9,300 nt of DNA from Endomicrobium sp. (GCA_031260765.1 JAISKX010000204.1:1-9300), one strand, 5' to 3'; shown: positions 1 through 6,347, numbered from the stretch's first letter. Program-made: numbers and translations. Notes: a model not told the origin generated them from the sequence alone.

Positions 1-48
1 ATTGTCCGCGATTTCTTTTTCCTTTCCATTGACTTTTATTCTAATCAT
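1..48 (-). CDS. thiS: Sulfur carrier protein ThiS, N-terminal fragment (cut by window edge)
   Basis: Only the first 16 codons lie in the window. They read MIRIKVNGKEKEIADN, which matches the start of ThiS: a beta strand followed by the VNGKE turn of the ubiquitin-like fold. The family is about 65-70 residues and ends in Gly-Gly. That tail is adenylated by ThiF and turned into a thiocarboxylate that gives sulfur to ThiG; it lies outside the window and cannot be checked. The ATG at 48-46 has an AAGG ribosome site nine bases upstream. A 101-base spacer without a gene (49-149) separates it from thiE; I see no clear promoter or terminator there, only a short AAAGCTTT palindrome near 95-102. The neighbouring thiGHE genes strongly support the call. 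The position is unusual, because thiS more often lies directly before thiG. Confidence 0.82.
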   Translation of the reverse strand, partial: MIRIKVNGKEKEIADN

Positions 49-149
49 TGTTTGATACCTTGAATTGATTGTTTAGTTGATTTTAGCAGTTTAAAAGCTT
101 TAAAGAAACACTAATTTAACTCAATTTGCAATCTATATAAGGCTATGGA

Positions 150-785
150 TTACTTATCATTATCGTTAATTTGCGCTTGAGCTTGCCGTATTGTTTCTTT
201 TATATTGTTTGATGATGTAATTTCGCTTACCATACAGATATTTTCCGGACGGTATTGAGCTATACTTTTTATATTGCTTAGTTTTATCCCGCCTATTGCT
301 ACTTTTGGGATTTTTATGTTTTTAACGCAATAGTCTAAATATTCAAATCCAACCGGCTCAACCGACGCCTTTGTAAAAGTTTTAAAAATCGGACCTACTC
401 CTATATAATCCGCGCCTTTTGACACAGCCTCGCAAGCTTGCTTAGGAGAATGCGTTGAAAGACCTATTGTCATATCAGCGCCTATTATTTCTCTTACTTT
501 TTCTATGGGCAAATCGTCTTGACCTATATGAATGCCGTCGCTTTTAACGGCAAGAGCAATGTCTATATCGTCATTGACTATAAAAAAAACTCCGTATTCA
601 TCAGCAAGCTTTCTTATCGTTTCGCACTCTTTATATTTTGCAAATTTGCTTTTTTGTTTTTCACGGTATTGCAGAATTTTTATTCCGCCGTCAAATATCT
701 CTTTAACGACTGTTATATTGTCTCTGCCGTTTGATAAATTTTCAGCTGTGATTGCATATAAACCTTTTGGTAATTGTTTTTTCAT
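150..785 (-). CDS. thiE: Thiamine-phosphate synthase ThiE
   Basis: Joins HMP pyrophosphate to the thiazole (carboxylate) phosphate, releasing pyrophosphate and giving thiamine phosphate; a cytosolic TIM-barrel enzyme. With the start chosen here it has 211 residues, normal for the family. Visible family motifs in order: QYR at 39-41, VNDD at 70-73 (pyrophosphate and metal site), GIHIGQDD at 84-91, IGLSTHS at 107-113, YIGVGPIF at 127-134 followed by T136 and T138, and VAIGGI at 162-167. All expected active-site segments are intact. Start choice: a TTG at 797 would add four residues (MDDI), but the ATG at 785-783 overlaps the thiH stop as ATGA, the usual coupled arrangement, and begins the conserved KGLYAIT strand at the normal distance. 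A weak GGA lies seven bases upstream. It is translationally coupled to thiH. Confidence 0.95.
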   Translation of the reverse strand: MKKQLPKGLYAITAENLSNGRDNITVVKEIFDGGIKILQYREKQKSKFAKYKECETIRKLADEYGVFFIVNDDIDIALAVKSDGIHIGQDDLPIEKVREIIGADMTIGLSTHSPKQACEAVSKGADYIGVGPIFKTFTKASVEPVGFEYLDYCVKNIKIPKVAIGGIKLSNIKSIAQYRPENICMVSEITSSNNIKETIRQAQAQINDNDK

Positions 786-1888
786 AATGTCATCCAATCT
801 TTTAGGACGGGTTGATAGCCTTTTTTATAAATCATATCTTTTACTTCCTCTACGCTTGCTTCGTCGCTAATTTCAAACTGTCCTTTTGTATTTCCTTCTT
901 TAGCATAGCCGCCCACTTGAGTATTTGAAGCCGCCGACATTTTTGTTATGCCCAGACCGATAAGATTTTTTCTTAAATCATTGTTTTCGCGTGTGGAAAT
1001 CGTTATGCCTATTCTATTGATGAAAAGTCTGATAGCGCATAGGGCTTGAACAAGATTGGCGTCTGATATTATAGTCCTCGGCTGATACCCGCCCTCAGCC
1101 GCTCTAATGCGGGGAAAAGATATTCCTATATCGCTTGACGGAAAAGTTTTCTGTAAGAACTTTGCGTGAAGTCCTGTAAAAAAGAGTTCTCTGCAAAAAT
1201 CATCCAAACCAAGCAAAGCCCCTATGCTTAAACTTCTATATCCCGCTCTGCCGGCTCTCTCGCAAGTTTCAAGACGGAATCTGTAATTTGTTTTATTGCC
1301 TTTTGTATGAAGAACTTTATAAAGCTCTTCATTATAAGTCTCTTGAAATATAGTCAAGCCGTCAACGCCTGCACCGCCGAGTTCTCTATATCCCTCTTCT
1401 GTAAGCGGATAAATTTCTATGTCCACGCCGTCAAAATATTTTCTTAAGATTTGGACGCAAGATTTCAAATATTCCATATTTGTTTTAACGGCGCTTTCGC
1501 CCGTCAAAAGTAAAATGTGGCGGATGCCGAAACCCGACACGATTTTTGCATTTTCCTCAACTTCGTCAAAATTTAAGATTTTCCTTTCTATATCGTTTCG
1601 CGTTGAAAAGCCGCAATATGCGCAATTATTTATGCAGAAATTTGAAACATATAAAGGAGCAAAAAGAGAAATCGCTTTGCCGAAATGTCTGACGGCTATA
1701 CTATTTGCTTTTTTAGCCATCTCCTCTAAAAAAGGCAAAGCCGAAGGGGTAAGCAAAGCGAGAAAATCAAATTCTGAAATCTCTTCATCTTTACGCAAAA
1801 TGTTTTTAATTTGTTCGTCTGTGACAGAACTTTCAAATTTTTTAAAATCTATATTCTCATATTGTTTTTTAAAATCGTAAAAACTCAT
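782..1888 (-). CDS. thiH: 2-Iminoacetate synthase (tyrosine lyase) ThiH, radical SAM
   Basis: Cleaves L-tyrosine with a 5'-deoxyadenosyl radical to give dehydroglycine (2-iminoacetate) and p-cresol. Dehydroglycine supplies the C2-N unit of the thiazole to ThiG. The product is 368 residues, the normal size. The radical-SAM CX3CX2C motif is visible as CINNCAYC, with cysteines 85, 89 and 92 binding the [4Fe-4S] cluster. The LLLTGE segment near 135 and the later EEGYRELGGAGVDG and FQETYNEELYKVLH stretches are typical of ThiH rather than of related enzymes such as HydG. The GAL(L)GLDD segment and a BATS-like C-terminal half follow. Its ATG lies one base after the thiG stop; a strong GAGGGA ribosome site sits within the last codons of thiG. 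Aerobes often use the oxidase ThiO for this step, so ThiH favours an anaerobic or facultative host. Confidence 0.97.
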   Translation of the reverse strand: MSFYDFKKQYENIDFKKFESSVTDEQIKNILRKDEEISEFDFLALLTPSALPFLEEMAKKANSIAVRHFGKAISLFAPLYVSNFCINNCAYCGFSTRNDIERKILNFDEVEENAKIVSGFGIRHILLLTGESAVKTNMEYLKSCVQILRKYFDGVDIEIYPLTEEGYRELGGAGVDGLTIFQETYNEELYKVLHTKGNKTNYRFRLETCERAGRAGYRSLSIGALLGLDDFCRELFFTGLHAKFLQKTFPSSDIGISFPRIRAAEGGYQPRTIISDANLVQALCAIRLFINRIGITISTRENNDLRKNLIGLGITKMSAASNTQVGGYAKEGNTKGQFEISDEASVEEVKDMIYKKGYQPVLKDWMTL

Positions 1889-1889
1889 T

Positions 1890-2663
1890 TTAATCCCTCA
1901 AAAAATTTGTGAGCGGCGACGAGGCTTGAGCCTTGTCTGAAATCTGTCCCAATTTTGCCAAAAAACCTTTTCTGCCGGCACAGACGGCATCCTTAAAAGC
2001 CTCTGCCATCAAAATAGAATTTTCGCTTGAAGAAATCGCCGTATTAGCCATAATAGCCGCGCAGCCAATCTCCATACATTGACAAGCGTCGCTCGGCTTG
2101 CCGAGACCTGCGTCAACTATTATCGGCAAATCTATTTCTTCAATTAAAATTTTTACCATATCGCGCGAGGACAGCCCTTTATTTGTTCCTATGGGCGCGC
2201 CAAGCGGCATAATAGCCGCAGCTCCCGCATTTTGCATATCGCGGGCGGAAGGCAAATCCGCATTCATATAAGGAAAGACTTTAAAGCCGTCTTTCGCAAG
2301 AGTTTCGCAAGCGCGGGCTGTCTCATAATTGTCCGGGAAAAGATATTTATTATCATTGATGATTTCTATCTTTACCAAATCAGTTTGCAAAGCTTCTCTT
2401 GCAAGACGAGCTATTGCGATTGCTTCTTCTGCATTTCTTGCCCCAGAAGTATTGGGCATAATTTTTATTCCTTCGGGTATATAGGAAAGTATATTTTCGT
2501 TTGGATTATTGAAATCAAAACGGCGCACAGCGACGGTAATAATTTGCGCGCCTGAGGCTTTTATTATTTGCGCAATAAGAGAATTATTGGGAAATTTCCC
2601 GCTGCCTATTAAAATTCTACTTTCAAGTTCAAGTCCTGCAATGTTAAAAATATCTTTGCTCAT
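1890..2663 (-). CDS. thiG: Thiazole synthase ThiG
   Basis: Builds the thiazole phosphate carboxylate from 1-deoxyxylulose 5-phosphate, dehydroglycine and the ThiS thiocarboxylate. The product is 257 residues, the normal length for this TIM-barrel enzyme. Family motifs run in order: [10 protein letters not shown] at 16-24, ITVAVRR at 42-48, [12 protein letters not shown] at 70-81, LVKIEII at 96-102, LFPD at 108-111, [25 protein letters not shown], and a C-terminal AGRKGFLA. Lys98 stands where the family's Schiff-base lysine, which holds the sugar phosphate, is found. The ATG at 2663-2661 is preceded by a near-perfect AGGGAGG site four bases away. It lies 15 bases after the HAD gene and directly before thiH, so it is part of one transcription unit. 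Nothing looks broken. Confidence 0.97.
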   Translation of the reverse strand: MSKDIFNIAGLELESRILIGSGKFPNNSLIAQIIKASGAQIITVAVRRFDFNNPNENILSYIPEGIKIMPNTSGARNAEEAIAIARLAREALQTDLVKIEIINDNKYLFPDNYETARACETLAKDGFKVFPYMNADLPSARDMQNAGAAAIMPLGAPIGTNKGLSSRDMVKILIEEIDLPIIVDAGLGKPSDACQCMEIGCAAIMANTAISSSENSILMAEAFKDAVCAGRKGFLAKLGQISDKAQASSPLTNFLRD

Positions 2664-2678
2664 AAAACCTCCCTAAAA

Positions 2679-3335
2679 TTATTTGCTTGTATTTTTTATT
2701 ATTTCAAACAAATCTCTTGCAGTTTCAGCCTTTATGTCGGCATCATCAAATTCATCAGGCTGTCCGTATCCGTATAGAGCCGCTATAGCCGTCATACCAA
2801 CTGTTTTGGCTCCTTCTATATCGCTTTTGGCATCTCCTATCATAGCCGACTCTTGAGGCAAGATATGCCATTTGTCCATTAAAAAATTCAACATATCGGC
2901 TTTAGAAACTTTCGCTCTATAATCAAAATTCTTTATGCCCGTAGGAGTTATTATATCATTGTATAAATTGACAAAATGCGTCTTTAAAATCCGTTGCGCC
3001 GATATTATAGGCTTAAAAGTTGCGATAAAAGCATTCAAATTATTGTCCCTAATATATTTGAGAGCGTCAATTATTCCATCAAAAGGGATAGTCATAATCA
3101 AATCGTCGCCGACATAAAGCCGTCTATAAGAGATTAAAACCTTATCCGCTGTTCCCTCAGAAATGTGCGGCGCGGTATTTCTAATAATCCTCTCCATAGG
3201 CGGACCAATTTGAACAAAAGTAGAATCGTCAATATCCACTCCATTCTCCCTAAACCCGCCGAACAAACATCTCTTAATATCAGGAGCAGAATTGACAAGA
3301 GTCCCATCCATATCAAAAATAAAGTTTTTAATCAT
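2679..3335 (-). CDS. HAD-superfamily phosphatase (phosphoglycolate phosphatase-like)
   Basis: A 218-residue HAD hydrolase, probably soluble. Motif I is DMDGTLVNS with nucleophile Asp8 and acid/base Asp10; motif II is Thr106 in IATFKP; motif III is probably Lys145 in SKADML; motif IV is GDAKSD with Asp168 and Asp172 for magnesium. The helical insert between residues about 15 and 85 is a C1-type cap, as in the Gph/PGMB subgroup. All catalytic residues are present, so it should be active on a small phosphate ester, but the substrate cannot be read from the sequence. It begins 23 bases after the tRNA-Leu gene with an AAGGA ribosome site six bases before ATG, and lies 15 bases ahead of thiG. That linkage makes a role in thiamine metabolism possible, for example dephosphorylating thiamine phosphate or clearing a side product, but this is inference. 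A housekeeping 2-phosphoglycolate phosphatase is an equal alternative. Confidence 0.85.
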   Translation of the reverse strand: MIKNFIFDMDGTLVNSAPDIKRCLFGGFRENGVDIDDSTFVQIGPPMERIIRNTAPHISEGTADKVLISYRRLYVGDDLIMTIPFDGIIDALKYIRDNNLNAFIATFKPIISAQRILKTHFVNLYNDIITPTGIKNFDYRAKVSKADMLNFLMDKWHILPQESAMIGDAKSDIEGAKTVGMTAIAALYGYGQPDEFDDADIKAETARDLFEIIKNTSK

Positions 3336-3358
3336 TGCTTATTCCTTATAGTTTTTAA

Positions 3359-3442
3359 TGCTGAGGGCGGGATTTGAACCCGCACCGCCCTTTCGGGGAC
3401 AGGCTTCTGAGACCTGCGTGTCTGCCGTTCCACCACCTCAGC
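3359..3442 (-). tRNA. tRNA-Leu (anticodon CAG)
   Basis: The minus strand folds into a complete class II tRNA of 84 bases. The acceptor stem GCTGAGG pairs with CCTCAGC, followed by discriminator A. The anticodon arm CAGGT/GCCTG closes the seven-base loop CTCAGAA, giving anticodon CAG, which reads CUG leucine codons. A long variable arm (CCC pairing with GGG across a CGAAA loop) is typical of leucine tRNA. The T arm has stem GCGGG/CCCGC with loop TTCAAAT. The 3' CCA is not encoded (the next bases are TT), so it must be added by CCA transferase. The gene sits between the MATE gene and the HAD/thi set; the 23-base gap to the HAD start leaves almost no room for a terminator or separate promoter. 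Confidence 0.96.
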
Positions 3443-3464
3443 ATTGTATCTAAAAAACTTCGGA

Positions 3465-3487
3465 GATTGCGGGTCAAGCCCGCAATG
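3465..3487. repeat. GC-rich palindromic element (REP-like hairpin)
   Basis: A perfect eight-base inverted repeat, ATTGCGGG at 3466-3473 and CCCGCAAT at 3479-3486, with a five-base TCAAG loop. It stands out in an otherwise AT-rich spacer between the MATE stop and the tRNA-Leu gene. I recall very similar palindromes scattered between genes in many bacterial genomes, which suggests a dispersed repeat family, but only one copy of this sequence is in the window. On the transcribed strand it is followed by eight bases and then TTTTTT, so it could weakly end MATE transcription. Its TTGACC on the minus strand could instead serve as a -35 box for the tRNA, although the matching -10 (TTTAGA, 17 bases on) is poor. 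Confidence 0.7.
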
Positions 3488-3496
3488 ACACAAGGT

Positions 3497-4900
3497 TTAA
3501 TCGTCTTCTATCACTTCCATATCAATTACGCGCATTTTTTTCCAGAGATTTGTTTTGTATCTGAAATAGAAACTAGCGGCAAGAACCATCACATATAATA
3601 ACATAAACCACCATGCCGCATATACTCCCAATTTGAATACTATCACAATCAAATAAGTGGGGATTATCACCATAAAAATGGACAGAACTATAAGCCTCTT
3701 CATAACAAAAGCCGTATCGCCGGCGCCTTTGATTGCGGCGGCAAAAATTATATTGCTGGAATCAAAAATCATATATACGGCTAAAATTCTCAAAAGATTT
3801 ACCGCCATCGGTCTTATCTTTTCTATCATAGACGCTTGAGCGCCGCCTGAAAAAGGATATAGAAGTTGATTGGGAAATATAAGCAAAATGAGTATCACTA
3901 TAAAAGTATAAGTATAAACTATCTGGGAAGAGGAACGGACGCTCGCTTGCGCTATAGACGGTTTATTTTTTCCAAGATAATTGCCCACCATTATTGAAGT
4001 CGTTATGCCGCAGCCTACAAGAGGCATTATCGTAAGATGATTGATATTTAAGGCGATATTGCTGGACGCAAGTTCCTCTATGCCGAGTGTGCCGATTATG
4101 AGCATAAAAATTCCAAAACCCGCCATATCGGCAAAGAATTGCACGCCGTTTGGAAAGCCGTATCTAAACAATCTTTTCATAAAAGCAAAATTTGGTTTGA
4201 TATATCTTGTATTGTAAATTAGCGCATTCTTTTTTGAAGCGATTAAAATGAGATAAAGAACAAACATCACGGTTGAAGAGATATTGCTCGCCCAAGCGGA
4301 GCCGACTATGCCCATTTCAGAAAAACCAAAATTGCCGAAAATCAAACAATAATCCAAAAATATATTGCATATAACGCAGACTATGCCGACAAGCAAAATT
4401 ACTTTGGTCTGTCCTCTGCCTGCATAAAAGCCCGACAAGCCCGCAGAAGCCAAAGACATAAAAGCCCCATAACATAAAACTTGAAAAAAGATGCCTTCTT
4501 GATGAGCGACTATGTCAGGATGCCCTATGCTCATAAAAAAAGTTTGAGCGAAAAAAGATATAAAAAGAATAATCAATGCCGACGCAAAAGCCAAATAAAC
4601 GCTTTGCCAAACTGCGGGACCTATGGAATGATATTCTTCTTTCCCATAATATTGCGCTACAAAAACATCTACATAAGAAAGAGTTCCAAGAAAAAGACTA
4701 ATCAAAGCGAAATTGGTAATTCCGGCGGGAACGGACGCGGCAAAAGCCTCTTGAGAATACCAAGATAAAAAAGTTCTATTGATAAAAAGTTGAATAGCTC
4801 CTATACTCGTTGAGATTATAAGAGGAATTGCAATTTTAAAGAACTCTAAATATCCGCCGTTTGTTTTATATTGTCTGCTTATATAATTAAAAATATCCAT
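3497..4900 (-). CDS. MATE-family multidrug/cation efflux transporter
   Basis: A 467-residue, very hydrophobic inner-membrane protein of the size expected for a 12-helix MATE transporter, which exports drugs or metabolites in exchange for Na+ or H+. Family signatures in order: an N-terminal amphipathic stretch into KIAIPLIIS, NRTFLSWYS at the end of helix 1, VDVFVAQYYGKEE in the first half, SGFYAGRGQTKV, the NIFLDYCLIFGNFGFSEMGIVGSAWAS segment split around LIFGNFG, and in the second half GNYLGKNKP and IKGAGDTAFVMK. Both bundles are complete and the tail ends in acidic residues (EDD). Substrate cannot be told. Start: the frame stays open to a GTG at 4942, but that lies inside a palindromic repeat. 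The ATG at 4900 has a good GAGGTG site five bases upstream and gives the usual N-terminus. I see no convincing promoter of its own, so it may depend on readthrough from etfA. Confidence 0.93.
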   Translation of the reverse strand: MDIFNYISRQYKTNGGYLEFFKIAIPLIISTSIGAIQLFINRTFLSWYSQEAFAASVPAGITNFALISLFLGTLSYVDVFVAQYYGKEEYHSIGPAVWQSVYLAFASALIILFISFFAQTFFMSIGHPDIVAHQEGIFFQVLCYGAFMSLASAGLSGFYAGRGQTKVILLVGIVCVICNIFLDYCLIFGNFGFSEMGIVGSAWASNISSTVMFVLYLILIASKKNALIYNTRYIKPNFAFMKRLFRYGFPNGVQFFADMAGFGIFMLIIGTLGIEELASSNIALNINHLTIMPLVGCGITTSIMVGNYLGKNKPSIAQASVRSSSQIVYTYTFIVILILLIFPNQLLYPFSGGAQASMIEKIRPMAVNLLRILAVYMIFDSSNIIFAAAIKGAGDTAFVMKRLIVLSIFMVIIPTYLIVIVFKLGVYAAWWFMLLYVMVLAASFYFRYKTNLWKKMRVIDMEVIEDD

Positions 4901-4905
4901 TTTTA

Positions 4906-4912
4906 CACCTCT
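4906..4912 (-). promoter_or_regulatory. Ribosome binding site of the MATE gene
   Basis: The minus strand reads AGAGGTG, five bases before the ATG at 4900. It decides between this start and the upstream GTG at 4942, which has no such site and lies in a repeat. Confidence 0.7.
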
Positions 4913-4932
4913 ATACCATCGTAAAAGAGAAA

Positions 4933-4954
4933 GGGCAGACACATGGGTCTGCCC
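4933..4954. repeat. Palindromic repeat B; possible terminator or attenuator between etfA and MATE gene
   Basis: A perfect eight-base inverted repeat, GGGCAGAC at 4933-4940 and GTCTGCCC at 4947-4954, with a six-base loop. An outer pair, GAAAGGG (4929-4935) and CCCTTTC (4959-4965), allows alternative pairing. On the transcribed minus strand the stem runs straight into TTTCTCTTTT, which resembles an intrinsic terminator, but the MATE start codon follows about 20 bases later with no clear promoter between. It could therefore be a partial terminator that lowers MATE expression relative to etfA. From memory, near-identical palindromes followed by CTAC are dispersed in many bacterial genomes, so it may be a mobile-type short repeat. 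Confidence 0.75.
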
Positions 4955-4969
4955 CTACCCCTTTCAATT

Positions 4970-4992
4970 GAGACGCGCATATAGCGCGTCTC
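4970..4992. repeat. Palindromic repeat A, directly after the etfA stop
   Basis: A perfect nine-base inverted repeat, GAGACGCGC at 4970-4978 and GCGCGTCTC at 4984-4992, with a five-base ATATA loop. It begins five bases after the etfA stop on the transcribed strand. The next bases on that strand are AATTGAAAGG, not a U tract, so it is not a standard terminator but could protect the etfA mRNA 3' end. The arms are unrelated to repeat B, so two different palindrome families sit in tandem in one 96-base spacer. Confidence 0.78.
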
Positions 4993-4996
4993 TACA

Positions 4997-6214
4997 CTAT
5001 TTGTTTTTGATTGCTTTGATTATGTTGGGGATGATTTCAAATAAATCGCCTTCTAAGGCATAAGTTGCGGTTTGCATCATTGGGCAAGATGAATCTTTAT
5101 TTATGGCTATGATAATATCTGATGAATTCATACCAACAAGATGTTGTATTTGTCCTGAAATCCCACACGCTATATAAATTTTTGGAGCGACAGTCCGACC
5201 AGTCTGTCCCACTTGATGAGAATAAGCAAGCCACTCGGAATCCACAGCCGCCCTTGAAGCTCCTACCGCGCCGCCGAGCAAATCAGCCAATTCTTTTAAC
5301 AGTTTAAAACCTTCCGCTCCGCCTACTCCGCGCCCGCCTGAAACTATGATGTCGGCGTCTGATATATTTATTTGAGCGCTGTCGTCTTTGATAAATTGTA
5401 GAAATTTTGTTCTATTTAATAAAGCAGAAATATCGGACTTAATCTCAATAATTTCGCCTTTGGCGTTCTCATCTATTGGAGCTTCTTTAAAAACTTTATG
5501 GCGCACAGTCGCCATCTGAGGTCTATGTCTTGGAGTGAGAATTGTAGCCATAATATTTCCGCCGAAAGCGGGACGGGTTTGTTGTAGATTTTTTGTTTCT
5601 TGGTCTATGGCAAGAGCGGTGCAATCTGCCGTAAGACCCGTTCCTATTCTCGCCGCCACTCTTGATGCAAAAGAACGACCTATATTTGTAGCGCCCATCA
5701 AAACTATTTCGGGTTTTTCTTTTTCTATGAGTTGAGTTAAAACTGAAGAATAAGGGTCGTCTTGAAATTCGGCTAAGATAGGGTCGTCATAAATATAGAC
5801 TTTGTCCGCTCCGCGCTTTATTAAATCTTGCGCTTTATCTTTTATATTTGAACCTATTAAAACTGCGCTTAAAGGAGAGCCGAGTTGTTTTGAGAGATTT
5901 TTCCCTTCGCCAAGCAATTCAAAAACAACTTTTGAGATTTCCCCATGCCTTTGCTCGGCATAGACCCAAATGCCTTTATATTGGCTTTTGTCTATATCGG
6001 TTTTTGGAGCGTCTTTTGCCAAAGACACGGCTTTTAATTTGCAAACATCGGCACAAGTTCCACAATATGTGCATTTGTTTAAGTCAATTACTGCAAGTTT
6101 TAATTTTTGAGGATGTTGGGGTCTTTCCTGCATAGAAATAGCGCCAAAAGGACATGCGCTTGCGCATTGTCCGCACCCTATACATTTATCGTTTAAAATA
6201 CTGATATTCGGCAT
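4997..6214 (-). CDS. etfA: Electron-transfer flavoprotein alpha subunit with N-terminal 2[4Fe-4S] ferredoxin domain
   Basis: A 405-residue EtfA, longer than the classical 310-330 because of a fused dicluster ferredoxin. Cluster ligands are Cys11, 14, 17, 21 and Cys48, 51, 54, 58, each CX2CX2CX3C. Residues about 78-250 form the ETF alpha N-terminal domain, with GADKVYIYDD, PEIVLMGATNIGRS and TRPAFGGN. Residues about 285-400 form the FAD domain: GGRGVGG at 293-299, GASRAAVDSEW at 318-328, QVGQTGRTV at 334-342, CGISGQIQH at 350-358 and INKD at 371-374. EtfA works as a heterodimer with EtfB, passing electrons between dehydrogenases, ferredoxin or quinone. Ferredoxin-fused forms are known from anaerobes (LctC, CarE type), where Etf complexes with acyl-CoA or lactate dehydrogenases can bifurcate electrons. 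No etfB or dehydrogenase lies next to it here. The ATG has an AGGAG site eight bases upstream. Confidence 0.93.
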   Translation of the reverse strand: MPNISILNDKCIGCGQCASACPFGAISMQERPQHPQKLKLAVIDLNKCTYCGTCADVCKLKAVSLAKDAPKTDIDKSQYKGIWVYAEQRHGEISKVVFELLGEGKNLSKQLGSPLSAVLIGSNIKDKAQDLIKRGADKVYIYDDPILAEFQDDPYSSVLTQLIEKEKPEIVLMGATNIGRSFASRVAARIGTGLTADCTALAIDQETKNLQQTRPAFGGNIMATILTPRHRPQMATVRHKVFKEAPIDENAKGEIIEIKSDISALLNRTKFLQFIKDDSAQINISDADIIVSGGRGVGGAEGFKLLKELADLLGGAVGASRAAVDSEWLAYSHQVGQTGRTVAPKIYIACGISGQIQHLVGMNSSDIIIAINKDSSCPMMQTATYALEGDLFEIIPNIIKAIKNK

Positions 6215-6232
6215 TTTTTATTCTCCTATATG

Positions 6233-6280
6233 CCCCGGCAATACGGGGTTATTAAAGTCATTAAACCCCTTCGGGGTTTA
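6233..6280 (-). promoter_or_regulatory. Structured 5' leader of etfA (alternative hairpins)
   Basis: The leader can form two compact hairpins. One has arms TAAACCCC (6262-6269) and GGGGTTTA (6273-6280) around a three-base loop; the other has CCCCG (6233-6237) and CGGGG (6244-6248). They compete with an alternative stem between GGGGTT (6245-6250) and AACCCC (6264-6269). The loop GCAATA (6238-6243) is also complementary to TATTGC (6283-6288) just upstream in the transcript. The second hairpin ends about 10 bases before the AGGAG site, so folding could affect initiation. No known riboswitch class is recognised, and it may simply be another palindromic repeat. Confidence 0.45.
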
Positions 6281-6293
6281 GATATTGCGGTTG

Positions 6294-6323
6294 ATTATAT
6301 AGTTAATTTAGTTGCGATTGCAA
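6294..6323 (-). promoter_or_regulatory. Predicted sigma-70 type promoter for etfA
   Basis: On the minus strand TTGCAA (6323-6318) and a perfect TATAAT (6299-6294) are separated by 18 bases. The expected start is near 6287, giving a leader of about 70 bases. An imperfect inverted repeat, TATAGT (6298-6303) with ACTATA (6338-6343) and AGTTGC (6310-6315) with GCAACT (6320-6325), surrounds the -35 box and could be an operator. The promoter suggests that etfA is expressed independently of the surface-protein gene upstream. Confidence 0.55.
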
Positions 6324-6347
6324 CTTTAATTTAATTGACTATAACAT

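Noticed and set aside
786..797. TTG start giving ThiE four extra residues
   Set aside because: The ATG at 785 overlaps the thiH stop as ATGA and yields the usual ThiE N-terminus; the TTG has no better ribosome site.
3134..3316. A 60-codon minus-strand frame inside the HAD gene
   Set aside because: It is out of frame within a gene that has all four HAD motifs intact, and it shows no motif of its own.
3407..3412. CTGAGA string resembling the TPP riboswitch core
   Set aside because: It lies on the plus strand, opposite to the thi genes, inside the tRNA-Leu anticodon arm, and has none of the partner helices.
3444..3449. TACAAT on the minus strand as a -10 box for tRNA-Leu
   Set aside because: It directly abuts the mature tRNA 5' end, leaving no room for a start site, and lies 23 bases from the only TTGACC candidate.
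4901..4942. GTG start extending the MATE protein by 14 residues
   Set aside because: The extension would translate part of a palindromic repeat, while the ATG at 4900 has a good GAGGTG site and a normal MATE N-terminus.
4929..4992. CRISPR-like array
   Set aside because: The two palindromes differ in sequence and there are no repeated units with spacers of constant length.
6297..6343. Intrinsic terminator of the surface-protein gene
   Set aside because: The inverted repeat after the stop is not followed by a U tract on the transcribed strand, and it overlaps the predicted etfA promoter.
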